From assembly GCA_011800805.1 (NCBI GenBank), contig MPNW01000022.1, positions 1 through 64,000 on the forward strand: a DNA stretch of 64,000 nt, in the 5' to 3' direction. Below are positions 12,701 through 24,194 of the stretch, in pieces. Made by a program: the position numbers and the translations under genes. The notes beneath the pieces were generated by a model that ran no database searches, was not told the DNA's origin, and saw only the letters and a list, made by a program, of their open reading frames with translations. The DNA is from Hirudo medicinalis (Eukaryota; Annelida; Clitellata; Hirudinida; Hirudinidae). The stretch's first letter is position 1. Each line of letters begins with the position of its first letter.

Positions 12701-15700
12701 TCTGGCTGAACTTGGCATTGGAAAGTGTTTGTAGGTTCAACCGATATTTGAAGATCTCTAGGTTCACATATTCTACTTTCAGCATTGCTGCCAAATTTTG
12801 GAAAATGTGTTTTATTAGTCTCAAGTGAAGCAGCCACCCTATCTACAGGTGGAATTTCAACTCCAAATAAAGATAAATTTTCTATTTGAAATGATATGCT
12901 TTGCATTTCACAATTCGAGGTAGGTTTGCTAATAACTGATGAATTGTTTATAATATGCAGTGGAAAATACTGAACGCTTTCTTTCTCAACCGCCTTTATA
13001 TTATCAACAATTTCAGGCGACATCCTGAAGGGGCTATTCTGCTTAACAAGAGTAGGAATGACAGTGACCATTTTGTCTGAGGTCTTGTCGTAATAGATGG
13101 GTGAGACAAGTGCTTTTTCTGAAAGACACCTATCACTCAAAATGGAAACACCTTCTTCCTGATCTATAATAGCTTCTGACGATATCCTATAAGGCACTAA
13201 GGATGAAATGTTGACAATTTTCATTTTTGAATCCTTAACATTAGTTTTGAGTGGCTCTAACACATCAACATCTGATAGTGGAGCGAGAGATTCATCACTA
13301 GAGAAATCCAGTTGGTCAAAAGCTGTAAATAATTGCAATGTCTCTATATTTCTTTCGTATGAAGTGTTAGACATGCAAAGCAGGAAGATAGGTTTATTTG
13401 AAACTGGCATGCCAAAACCTCAAGGAGTGTTTTATAAAAACTTAAAAAAGTGATTTGATTTTTAAATTGTTTTTGAATTAATTTATCTTTAAGTTACCTT
13501 TAAAGCTCCCAAAGGTTTATCAAAAAGAAAGCATTAGCTTTTGATGAAGGAACAATAAATTTAGAATTTGACCATTTGGAACGTTTAAGTTCAACCCAAC
13601 AAATAAATAATTACAAAAGCTAGTTGTTATCAAACGCACCTTCAAAAACAAGCAGCTTTCGAAATTAAAGCATTAAAAATAATCTTGCTTTACGACATTC
13701 TCAAACGAACTTAATAAAAAGGCAAATGTGCCACAACTAGCAAATCTAAAAAACTCACCTGCTACTGTGAGAAATGCCGTTGTTTTGGCGGTTCCATGAA
13801 CGTTGGTGGCAACACAAGTATAGTATCCGCTGTCTTCAGGAAATACTTCCGCTATTTGGAGATGAGACTCTCCTGTTTCTTCACTGTAGTCTGTTATGAT
13901 ATGGACTATATCTTCACAATTTCTTTCATTTCTATACCATGTGACGTGCTTCGGCATGGGTAGCGCGATTAACTTGGTAGTAAATTCAACTGGACTTCCA
14001 TCCATTACGGTCGTCGGCACCAACTCCACTAAAAATTTTGGCGCCTGCCCTGTCTCGACCACCAATTCGCTCTTTAATTTTTTTTCTGGAAGAATTTCCG
14101 CTTCAACTTTAATTCCTTTAAGCATGCCCTGTTGATGTATTATCAGCTCGGATGACTTGGTTTCTTTCGCAAGAGTAAACTCCAAGGTTCTATCTTCTGT
14201 TTTGTCTACAGAAACTGTTTCTGAATATAATTTCGGTTCTTGTAAAATTATCTCAGCCTCAATTTTGATTCCTTGTAATGTAGATTCTTGTTGAATTGTT
14301 ATCTCAGATGATTTACTAGTTTCAGGTAGTTCCAAGATGACATCCTTGCCTTCTGTTTTGTCTATCGTTACAGTTTCAGAAAATATCTGCGGCTTGTCCT
14401 CCACCAGAATGATTTCAGCTTCCAATTTTATTCCCTTCAATGATGCATCTTGATGAATAGTGATCTCCGATGTTTGATTGGTTGGCAAAGCTTCGAAAAG
14501 AACCTCCTGCATTTCGCTGGTATCAATAGCGACTGTTTCAGAAAACAGAGGCTCGGGCATAAGTTCATACTCGGATTCAACTGTCAATCTTCTTATCTCG
14601 GAATCTTCTTGTGAGATTAATTCAGGAGGGCTAACTATCGGAATGACTTGCCTTAAGCTGTCTCTTGAATCAATTGATATAGTCTCCGAAAACATCGGCA
14701 TCTTGGCCAATTCAATCTCTACTTCTGACGTTATGCTTGTTCTACTATCTGTCTGGAGATTTTGGACAAATATTTCCGCGTTCATTTTGGGCTGCGAGTG
14801 AATGATTTCGAATTCTAACGTTTTCACAGACTGATCACTTCTATCTATTGATATGGTTTCGGAAAAAGGCTGGTCGGGCTGTTCAATAAAATTCCTTTCA
14901 TCTTCGAATTTCTGAACTTCGCTGGTGCGACAAACATCGAATTCTTCGCTTGTAACTTGTGGAGATTTACTTACAACTTGGTCAATAAATAAATGTTTGG
15001 TAACCGAATGCCTCCCGCTACTGACATAATCGGGCACAAGAGTCAACTCCACGTCGAATCTAGGTTTGCCTGTTATATCGATGGTTTTCTTGGACTCGTA
15101 AAGAGCTGGTTGGTCTTCACATTCTATAGGAACTGTAACAAAGTAAATTGCTTGATATTTTAATCTTCAAACAAAATTTTGAGCAACAAGTTTTACCTTT
15201 GATGTACAAATGAGAGGTGGAGTATGCAACTCCAGATATGTTTTCTGCTTTGCATGTGTATTCGCCTTCATCTCCGACAAACACTTCTCTGATGTACAAA
15301 ATGCTTTCTTTTTTATTAAAGTCTGTCGATATTTTGCAATCGCTGGTTTTCTCTGTCACCAGGTTACCATTAGCAAACCATTGAATGCTTGGAAGAGGTT
15401 CCCCTTCAAATCTCACCACAAAGAAGATTTCCGAACCCTCGGTTGTGATGCGATTAACCAAAGGAAGTGAGAATGCCGGAGGCTTATTGTAACTATTACT
15501 GAACTTATCAGTTGGAGGTGCTTCAGAATGGGTTTGTAGAATGGGCATGCAGAATTTTGGTTGTGGAGAAGAGTTTAGTCCAATACTTGAGACCTCTGAA
15601 ATGCAAAACATTTTATACTTTAAATCTGAACTCGACATTTGGAAAGCCTCAACCAATGTTTTTGGCCAGCAAACCTTTAACGAAGAGATAGGTTGTCGTT

Positions 15701-18700
15701 CTCGATTCGCCATTCAAGTTCCTCGCTTTGCATGTATATTCGCCGGTGTTGGCTGGTTTTGGACTAGGGATGACTAGAGTTGAAATGATGTCTCCATCAA
15801 CCTCCTTGATGTTGTGTCCGGATGATATTTCGACACCGTTGAAGTACCAGGTTATATTTGTTGTTGTGTCTCGGAGTATCTTGCATTGAAACCTTTAAAA
15901 GAAAAATTTACACTAATAGTTTTTAACTACTAACAGTTATTTGTTATAACGGACTTCACTGGTTCTCCGATGGTGATTTCAGTTTTCGGCTGAAGAGTTG
16001 TGTGAAACATTGGTATCTTTTTTTCTGATACTTTGGACACATTTGCCGATTTGTCTTTTGGAGCTAGCAATTTAAATAATGCTTAAGTATTTATTATTAA
16101 TTTAATTAAATTTCTAATTCTTATTTATATTTAGGCGACATTTGGAGTGTCGTATGTATTCGAATCGGATGCGAAAACACTGCCTAAACATTGACATATT
16201 GCCCCTTCCCAAGGTAGTCTTCTGGTAGTCTAGGGCTGGGTTGCTAACATGACATATTACGGCTGTTGCTATTAGCGCCGATGTATGCAGGAATGCAATC
16301 CATTCAGCCAATTTATTAATTTCTTATGTAGAATTTTTGTCGCGTTATGTCAAATTAATCAAAGAACCAACTTACAACATATGTAAATAGTAGCTGAGCA
16401 AGTTGATTGTCCTGTTGGATTGTAGGCTACACAAGAATATTCTCCACTATCTTCAACGCTGCAGTTGTGAATCAGCAGTTTACAAACATTTTTCCTGTCG
16501 TCAAAGACAACACTATATTTGTCCGACGGTAACAATTCCGTGCCATCATCTTTCATCCAAGTTACGATTGGTTTGGGTCTACCATGTACCATCGCAGTCA
16601 GAGTGACAGTCTGGCCTTCTTCCACTGTACAAGGCTGAACTCTTTGTGAAAATCTAGGGCTTGTTTTTATTGTCGAAATGTTTTGTTCTCTAGTTATTTG
16701 GTGTATCAGAATGTTGCTATAGTTGGCGTCGGTTGATAGAGGATCGTTCAGCATTGCCTCAGTTAGGAGACACTCTGTTTCTGCCCTGCCCTGAGAATTC
16801 TCGGCAACACACTTGATTGTCGAATTGATGTACTTATTTACATCGTGTATGGTCAATTCAGCCAACCCAGTACTTTCATCGTGATAGATGCTAAAATCTT
16901 GAGTCATTGGTTCAATAGGTCTGTCGTTGACATACCAGGTCAACTTTGGCTTTGGATCTCCTACCACCGTGCAAGATAATTTCACTTCTTCGATGTGACA
17001 AACTGTGTATGGGGATGGAGCTGGCGATCTCGAACCACGGGGAATGGGAGATCTCGCCAAGCGGCACAACTGCGTACCTAGAAAATGCCATCGCTAAATT
17101 AATTACATTAAATATTTGTTATATTTCATAAGGATGTGATTTATAAATAATTTTTTTAAATGTTTGCTTGAATGTCTTAAAACCTGGATTTAAGCGTCCT
17201 ATGCAGGTGACTTCACCATCGTTGTTGCTAACGGTGCATTGGTAGAAGCCTCTATCAGACTTAGTGATTGACTTTATCGTCAATATGTACCGATCATCTT
17301 GAACCTCCATTCTGTATTTGTCCGTATTTTCAGCGAGAGGTTCATTGTTAAAGAACCACTCGTAATTGCATGGACCAGGACACGAGATTCTGCAACTCAT
17401 GACAGCATCGTCACCTTCTTTGACATCTGGTTCAGCAATGGGTTCAACTAGTTGAGGAGCCCCAAAGTTGTTGCTTGTGTAAATTATGTTCTTATTGTAG
17501 AACATTGGTCCTACAAACAATTTTAACAGTTTAAATTATTTTTAAATAGATTAAAAATTCATCCTTTAAGTTTAGATCTTAGCTTTTAGTTGTAGTAATG
17601 GCGTGTTTAGTTAGCCAGTTATCAAACAACAACTCAACTAGGAGCATTAACAGCTCTATGTCAATTTTTTCACCTCTCTGAGATCTTCTGGCTGTAGACC
17701 TTACAGATACAACCGCTTCAGTTGATGGAGACTTTCTTGGGGAAGCTGCTTTATAGAAATTTTTCCTCATGGTCCGTCTTTCTTCGGAATGGAACTGCCT
17801 GGAGTTCGTAGATCGACGGTGAGCTCTTTCTTCTGAATGAAAAGTCCTGGCTATAGAGCTGACTATTTTGCCGCCTGTTGATGGACTGACTCTTGCCACG
17901 TGAGTCATGCTGTTTGTTGGGGAATATCTTCCACTGCTCCATGCAGCTAAAGGATGGTTAAATCATTTCAGACATATAACTGCATTTTGATGTAATGCTA
18001 TTTATTACCACTAATCAATGTATATAAAATTATAGCGACTTTTAGCACACATACAAAAAAAGAATTTTTTTTGCATAAGTAGTCATCTTAAAATCTTAAG
18101 CACTAAAATAGTTTTAGAAATATTATTAAGATAAAAGTGCACTTTATGAATTTCATATAATATTCAATGACTGGAATTTGTTGCTGTGTTAATTAAACGG
18201 CACATATTATGTACTTTTGAACAGGTTCAACCAAAGTAATCTTTGTTACAGCTTTTCCAGTTGTGACAACAATTCTACATAATAAGTAAGCATTCCTTAA
18301 CTTACGAAGAACCTTAAGAGTCACTTTAAACCAATCCTGGCCAGCTTTGTTGCTTGCAGTGCATTGATAAGTTCCCGCATCTTTCATTGTGGTCGTATGG
18401 ATTATCAAAGAATTGACCCCTTTTTCGTTGACCACCACGGAATAATTTCTGTTGCTGGTCATGAGATGGCCATCCTTGATCCACGTGACATCTGGGTTTG
18501 GTTTCCCTGCCACTATGGCGTCAAATCGTGCTCCCCTGCCCTCTGCTACTTCAAGATCTTTTGATATGGCTCGAAAATAGGGCTTCATGCATTGTTCCCC
18601 AGCGATTCTATTTTACAAAATTAAATAGCCGTTAAGTAAACGTCAATTAATCTAAATTACTTATTGATGTGCTTTGTGTTTTCCTTTACCCTGTCATTGG

Positions 18701-20998
18701 AGGCGTTGACGTTTGAATGTGCATCATGTTGGAAAAGCTACCACTAAGACTACCATGCACAGGTGAGGGAAGGATCACCTTCAAATCTTCCAGGGATAGA
18801 TCTGAGCCATGACCAGATAAACTCGTGAAGTCCGAGGAGGCTGCGTAATGCGAACATCAATGAGCATCGCGAAGCAAAAGAACTTTGGTACGATTTTCCA
18901 GTTGCGAAAGGAATGCAGTAGGACAAACTTATTATTATTTATGTAAGCTTCAACGAACCGAATTTCCGACTCACCACGAACGACAAGATTAGCAGAGCAC
19001 TGGTCTGATCCTAAAGAATTTTGAATTACGCAAGTGAATCTCCCGGCATCTTCTTTGAAAATTTCAGGAATTTCCAGGAAATAAAGGTCGAGGAATGAAT
19101 CTTCTTTGGAAATTTTGAAGTCTGGAGAATTTAATATTTCCACTCCTTCCCTGAACCATCTTACTTCTGGCTCTGGATTTCCAGCAGCTCGAATTTCAAA
19201 TCGAACTGAATCACCTTCGTAGGCTTCCAAAGGTTTCAGCTTAGAAATAAAGTTTGGAGAACCTGAATGGAACAAATATTAGTTACAATTGATCTATTCT
19301 AAATGTAAATTAGTTCATTTTTATTACATAATAAAATGTTATGTAAAAAATCACATTTTGTAACTCCTCCGTTGCTCCCGGGAGATTCCAGGGAGGACAA
19401 GGATTCTCTTTTTTCGTCTGAGTTCAATGAAAGGGATGAATAATTAGTAGTTGCTGGTGAAAGGAAAGATCTTGGAGTAGGATGATTTGACACGTGATCG
19501 AGATATGCCGAACAAAGGACCTCCCCCCAACGGTTCTTTGCCACCAAGGTGTACTTGCCAAGATGCTGAGGACCTACGTTCGAAATATTCAGTTTGTAGG
19601 TTGAGCCAGTTTTTTTGGTCGAGATGCTTTTGTGGTCCATTTCTACTTGACCTTCGTTGAACAACCATGTTACCTGGGGGCAATTTGTTTCCGAACATTA
19701 AATAATATTAGTTATTTAAATTAAGGTCAACTATATCGCAATCTAGAGCAATTAAGTATCAATAATAAGTATTTGACGATTTAATAAAGAAATTTCTTTA
19801 ATAATTAAAATTCAACAAACCACTGGTTCTGGATTTGCAACGACTTCAGCTTCAAAGGTGCACGGCAAGCCAAACTTCTGTACTTTATCCCTGAATGGTT
19901 TCGTAATTTTTGGGGATGAATTGTTATCGCTCTGATCCTGCGATAAGTAAAATCAATTTATTGAATGATGTTGTTCGCCCCAAAAGTAAAGTACTTTCCA
20001 ATTATTTTCTTATTTTTTTTCTTTAAGCCTAAGACGTGACATAACTAGCTAATAACAAACAATTTTTAACTATTAAATATATTTTATGTTGGCTTATTTA
20101 ACTTCTGTAATTACAAATTAAAAAATATCATTTAATTTACCTTATTGTGTTCTGTTCCTATTCGCCTAATGAGTTTGATCCTCTTCTGATCCAATTTTTC
20201 CTTGACGTCTGTGAAAGCAGAGTTCAGAAGCTTTCCCCATTCGAAAATGTTTTCATCGCTGCTTTTCAATGCTGATAGGAAGTCATTTTGTAGACTCTGA
20301 ATAGGATTAATAATATTTGAGATTAACTGTGATTAATGTCGATAACAATGTTATTGCTATGAAAACTTATATGATAAGTACCGCATAAAACATATTGAGT
20401 TTAAGATTTTTGCTTTTTCAAAATCCGCTTATGTTGCTCAGACTATTATTGCTTGCTTCTAATTTCTTCAGAAAGTTCGCCTTACAAGCACTGGTTCAGC
20501 AGCAACACAGCAACTTCATCGCGTTGAAGTCTAAGCCCAAGATTTTCAAAATAAATAGCTGTTAATATCTAACTAACTCTTTTATCATCTAAAGTTTCAC
20601 ATTATATGGTAAAGAAATTTCAAGGAAAAGGCCTAATGAATTATGACTTGTGAAACAACAATTTACTGACATTCAACTTAGCAATTATGTTTTCGTGATC
20701 CTGCAACATCTTCGTTGCTTCTAAGACATCTGAACCATGGTCGTTGAGATTGGGTCTAATGTTCCCCAAAGTCACTTGGAAATTGAAATCGTTCTGAAAT
20801 ATTTATTTAAGGAATAAATATAAAAAGTATATGTATTGTGTCAGAATTCTTAAAATTTAAGAGTGCACCAACCAATGCGATTTTCAATTCCAATTCGCAG
20901 TTGTCTGCTTTCAACGAAATATTTTCTTTGTCGGAGACATTGAGTTGCCTGGCGAGTGATCTCAACGTTTCTGGCGAGACTTTGTCGATTTTCCCCAT
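3778..20998 (-). CDS. giant Ig-domain muscle-type protein (titin/sallimus/zormin-like), 4,659 aa
   Basis: Twenty exons, minus strand, 5' to 3': 20998-20873, 20793-20671, 20296-20141, 19937-19821, 19673-19355, 19262-18975, 18840-18690, 18607-18306, 17946-17674, 17510-17184, 17077-16376, 16063-15955, 15892-15675, 15595-15197, 15132-13759, 13418-10071, 9800-4725, 4544-4281, 4203-4070, 3951-3778. The lengths sum to 13,980 nt with every phase closing; most Ig-exon borders are phase 1. An in-frame TAA precedes ATG 20998. Domains: a helical N-terminus (about 1-135), nine I-set Ig domains between about 143 and 1660, a non-Ig core of about 2,600 residues with several repeat arrays, then three Ig domains from about 4270 to VESS at the end. 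Typical Ig marks are PEVRWF, PDVTWIKDG, DSGEYSCVA and DAGTYQC. No kinase or FN3 domain was seen. I-set arrays of this kind belong to sarcomeric scaffolds; the exact family member is not identifiable. Weak points are the donor at 15954 (GTCCGT) and the 19354 donor. Confidence 0.85.
5590..6285 (-). repeat. EEW-motif array in the Ig protein
   Basis: Nine degenerate copies of a short acidic module of the form [M/L/V]-[F/H/Y]-E-E-W-x-x-x-x-K/T are encoded here, for example MFEEWTVTKK, IFEEWEEETK, VFEEWTVTTK, MFEEWETSVK, LHEEWNVSTK and LYEEWEFTTI. They are separated by about 20-40 charged residues. A tenth related copy (TVEEWLFYDL) lies in the next exon near 4425. The tryptophans are strictly placed. 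I know no named domain of this pattern. Confidence 0.85.
6950..8100 (-). repeat. three-copy ~140-residue helical repeat in the Ig protein
   Basis: Three copies start near 8090, 7665 and 7240 (read leftward), about 420 bp apart. Each has an ILYR-like or ILSR start followed by EY-x-L-x-LEK (for example ILYRTSLLEYLLLLEKEL, ILYRVSISEYVMLLEKAL, ILSRVTPVEYVLMLEKIL), then a leucine-rich segment and an [S/T]R-x-x-T-x-[V/I/L]-Y-x-[L/F] close. It is leucine-rich and probably helical. No known domain recognised. Confidence 0.8.
8130..8930 (-). repeat. two-copy ~126-residue repeat in the Ig protein
   Basis: Two neighbouring copies share an LQ/LE-GA-x-x-x-x-L-x-L-D-x-V-x-N-L start, a P-x-PSLI segment, SETQQHHVASLTT (copy near 8260-8300) versus SETQQHYVRAFTT (near 8660-8690), then CRPDLITS or CQPELITS and a final SHSxSxIEIK. 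The copies are about 380 bp apart. Confidence 0.8.
14080..14900 (-). repeat. FSETV-ID tandem repeat in the Ig protein
   Basis: Five units of about 50-58 residues carry the signature FSET[I/V]-x-[I/V]-D at about 14865, 14690, 14540, 14370 and 14220. Each is followed by a hydrophobic strand, then SSEITIQQ/TSEITIHQ and a GIK-[L/I/V]-EAEI segment. The alternating pattern suggests beta structure. The unit is not a family I recognise. Confidence 0.8.
16131..16318 (+). mobile_element. dispersed SINE/MITE-like repeat, copy 2
   Basis: Same ordered blocks as 2574-2762 (GTATGTATTCGAATCGGATG, TGCCCCTTCCCAAGG, GGGCTGGGTTGCTAACATG, GGCTGTTGCTATTA, GCAGGAATGCAATCCATTCA). It lies in the intron between exons 11 and 12 of the Ig-protein gene. 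Confidence 0.7.
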
Positions 20999-22708
20999 TA
21001 TTTTGAACGTTGATAGCGATTAGCGAGATGATATTAAAATGTCCTTTCTTGCAGAATTTTTTCAAACAAATTAATTTTGAAAACGCCTTATTTTCAGAAC
21101 AAAACGAATTGCAGTAAACTTGCAAAAATTAAGAACTTTAGATGTTAATATATTCGATATTTTCTATATTAAGCCGTGCACCTTGAAAGTTTATGGCAAA
21201 CCACTTTTCTTCTCATCCTCAGCAAAACTGCCTGGAAGCATCTAAATATATTTTCCTGCTGACTGCTGCGTGGAAAACCAATGAATTTCTATTGCTAGCC
21301 CATCTTCCACGCAAATATTTCTGCAGCTCCACTTCATTACGCATCCAAGATTTGCATGGTTGGTCGAAAAATGAATGGAATTTTGTTTCAAGCGTAATGA
21401 ATATTAAGTTTAATCTGAAATTGAATAAAACTGAACACGTGCTACACTTGAAACTAATAGCTTTCTACTTAATCTCATTGTTGCTAAAGTTTTCTAGCAG
21501 CAGGATGGATAAAAATACAATGAACTTCTTAAGCCGTGTTTACAAAACAGTCTTCTAGGTAGTAAGATTAATAACAACCCGGCTATAAAGACTGGTTATC
21601 TCCCTCGAAACATTTACGCAACACATTTAATGATCTACAGGAGAGGAATGCAATCCTATTCATTCCCGTTACCAACTATTGCTTACTGTCAAAGAACCTA
21701 AAAAAGAAAGGGAGGTCTCTGAATGTTTTAATATGATTCTGTATTACAAAGAAGATTGTTCTTAATTCATCTTAGTGGTTTCCAAAATAGAAGTGGACCA
21801 TTACTTGTCCCCATATTGTGTCAGAAAGTTGTTTACTTTGGAGTCAAAGAAGTCAACACCAGGACAAAGAACTGACATGTTTATGAATAACTAATTCCTG
21901 ACAATTGTTGATTTGCGATGAGGAAAATGGTGTTTGCTCCAACGTCTTACCACATGAACACATTTCATATCAACCTCTTACAAACTCCTTAGCACATGTT
22001 GCATCATACTTTGCTTAATCATGAGAAGTCATTAGCTGGAATCATGGTGCCTGTTACCTTCCGACTTCCTTCCCCCCAAATTTTTCAATAAAAAAAAAAA
22101 CTCATAAAATTAAGGACATGGCAAGCCTAAGAAATTGAATTTCCAAGCAAAATAATACTAACACACATTTTACCAAAAATCAAAACATTCAATTGCATTT
22201 GTTGAAAGAATAACAAAAATCCAAAACACACAAGTTGAAATTTCTTTAGATTACAACAGTGAAGAAAAAATACATTTAGAGGTTTTATCATACATGCAAG
22301 CATTTTGCACTCAAATAACATTAGTCTTTCACATTTTTGTAAGTAGCTTATCTTCACAAGGAATTTTTATCTTATCAGAAGCACAATCCCATCAGCACCA
22401 AGGCCACTTCATACAATGAGTTTTCAGCCTAAATTGATGCTATGCAATGTTATGAATGCTATCAACTTCAGAATACATTTTTAAATAAATTTTTGATATT
22501 GGAGATTTTCAAATTCTTTGAGGTTATTAAGACATATTTTGGATAACCACCAGATGGATTTTGTGCCTTACATTCATCAGTTTGTAGGTGAGAAAACAGA
22601 AAATGTTGCTTAACCCCACGCAAAATTTCGAACAATAACCTTGTTGATTAAATTGTGCAAAAAAGTTAGGTTTTATCGAAAATCAAAGAAAACAAAAGTT
22701 ATCCCTTC
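20999..22708. other. spacer between Ig-protein start and LSm10 stop
   Basis: Probable promoter/5' UTR of the Ig-protein gene next to 21000 and the 3' UTR of LSm10 towards 22700. A 121-codon plus-strand frame at 21193-21558 has no domain I recognise, no clear splice context and AT-rich codons, so I do not call it a gene. Confidence 0.6.
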
Positions 22709-23128
22709 CTACTGCAAGTTCAGTTTTCTCTTCATTTCTTCAACGTGTTTATCTATTTTCATTTTACGCTTTTCTTTTAGTTCTGCAGTTGTAAGCCTTT
22801 TGGGTTTAGATCCTTTTTCATTGTAGGTTTCTTTTCGTTTGAAATTGTCTATTTCCCTTTCAATCGTTTTGACAATATCAACATCGGGAGGAATGTGAAC
22901 ATATCTTACATTGTTACCTTTGACGTAAAATCTTTCATATTTCAACATATGTCCACGCGCATTAGTGTACGTCGCACTTTTAATGTCAATACTCATGTAT
23001 TCATCAACATCTTCAATTTCTCCAAATATTTTATCTTCGTTTCTTAGTTCCACTGTTGTTTTACGACCGATTAGGCCGTGAATTAAACAGACCAAAGTAT
23101 TTTGAATGTTCCGTTCACTTTGCCTCAT
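22709..23128 (-). CDS. LSM10: U7 snRNA-associated Sm-like protein LSm10
   Basis: Single-exon frame of 139 codons plus stop; the start is ATG 23128. LSm10 replaces SmD1 in the U7 snRNP ring that cleaves the 3' ends of replication-dependent histone mRNAs in the nucleus. Residues about 15-80 form an Sm fold: LIHGLIGRKTTVELR with the variable-loop EDVDEYMSIDIKSATY and the Sm2 motif GNNVRYVHIPPDVDI, a close match to the GRNVRYVHIPDDVNI segment I recall from vertebrate LSm10. The tail is basic and rich in Lys/Glu (KRLTTAELKEKRKMKIDKH), longer than the human tail (about 123 aa total). SmD1 itself would carry a GR-repeat tail, which is absent. It is divergent to HECTD2. Confidence 0.92.
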   Translation of the reverse strand: MRQSERNIQNTLVCLIHGLIGRKTTVELRNEDKIFGEIEDVDEYMSIDIKSATYTNARGHMLKYERFYVKGNNVRYVHIPPDVDIVKTIEREIDNFKRKETYNEKGSKPKRLTTAELKEKRKMKIDKHVEEMKRKLNLQ

Positions 23129-24194
23129 CACACTGTTGATTTTTCAGTCGAGAACAAAACAAATTGTGTTCGTATGTAAACAAATTAAAGCTACGTCCCG
23201 GTACAAAGAACCAGTCAAAAGTAAAAATATCTTCTTTTTTTAAAGCTTAAATGTATATAAATATAGGAAATAATTAAATGACTGTAGATTTTATAATTAT
23301 TAACTCAGCAAAAATATTTAATGTTTAAATGTTGCACTTCCATCAAAAAAGAAATCAAAATATAAATTTAAAATATTTGAGCTAAATCACATTTACTTTG
23401 TGCATTATTACACCAGTTTATTTAAAAATGTCTAAAAACAGCTTAGTTATTAAAACGCTTGCAAGAGTTTCTGTAAGTAACAAAAGCAAATAATGAAGAA
23501 AGGAAATTTTAAATTTACATTTTCTTTACGTTAATAAACGATCTATATATATTTTTTAAATGTCCTGTTATGAGCGGGATTCACATGTTTGTTCCATCTT
23601 TGCTGTAATTTAAGCTGTTTAATTTATTAATTTGCAAAAATTCTCGTAAATTCTTGTTCCAACTCCAAAGCTCCTGCTTTTCATGACAATTCGAAATTTA
23701 CATAAAATCCAGAGGATATGCTAAAACCAAATTTTTGAAAAAATTTTAAAGAAGATGGAATTCTATAAAGTATGTTTGGTTTGATTTGGCAAGATGATGC
23801 TGTACAGATTAAGATCAAAACAGCCTTGACGATGACTGAAACCTGAAAACCCAGATGCAGAAATTAATCTTTTTTCAAAAACATGATATAAAATCTTATT
23901 TTTGCACGTAATTAAGTAATTATAATTTGTAAGCTACGTCCAAAAAGCGCATAACTCCCTAAATAGGCGCCAACGTAGCCTGCTCACATGGTTACTGCAG
24001 CAGGTGCTTGGCAAAGGTAAGTGAAGATCGATTGAAACACAAGATGGACTCGCTGAAAACAACATTTTCCACCTTTTTCTGAAAGAATCAAACAGCGGGT
24101 AATGATTGTTCGTCAAGAGATGTGCTATTCTAGGAATCAAATTTTCTGAGGATTTGAAAGTTCATTTCCATAAGGGTTCATATTTCAAGTTGAT
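23129..24194. promoter_or_regulatory. divergent spacer LSM10 / HECTD2
   Basis: About 1.07 kb between two head-to-head genes, so it should hold both promoters and 5' UTRs. It is AT-rich. I see no clear TATA box or other element that decides a start. Confidence 0.5.

Noticed and set aside
21193..21558. 121-codon plus-strand open frame
   Set aside because: No recognised domain, no splice or promoter context, and AT-rich composition; insufficient to call a gene.
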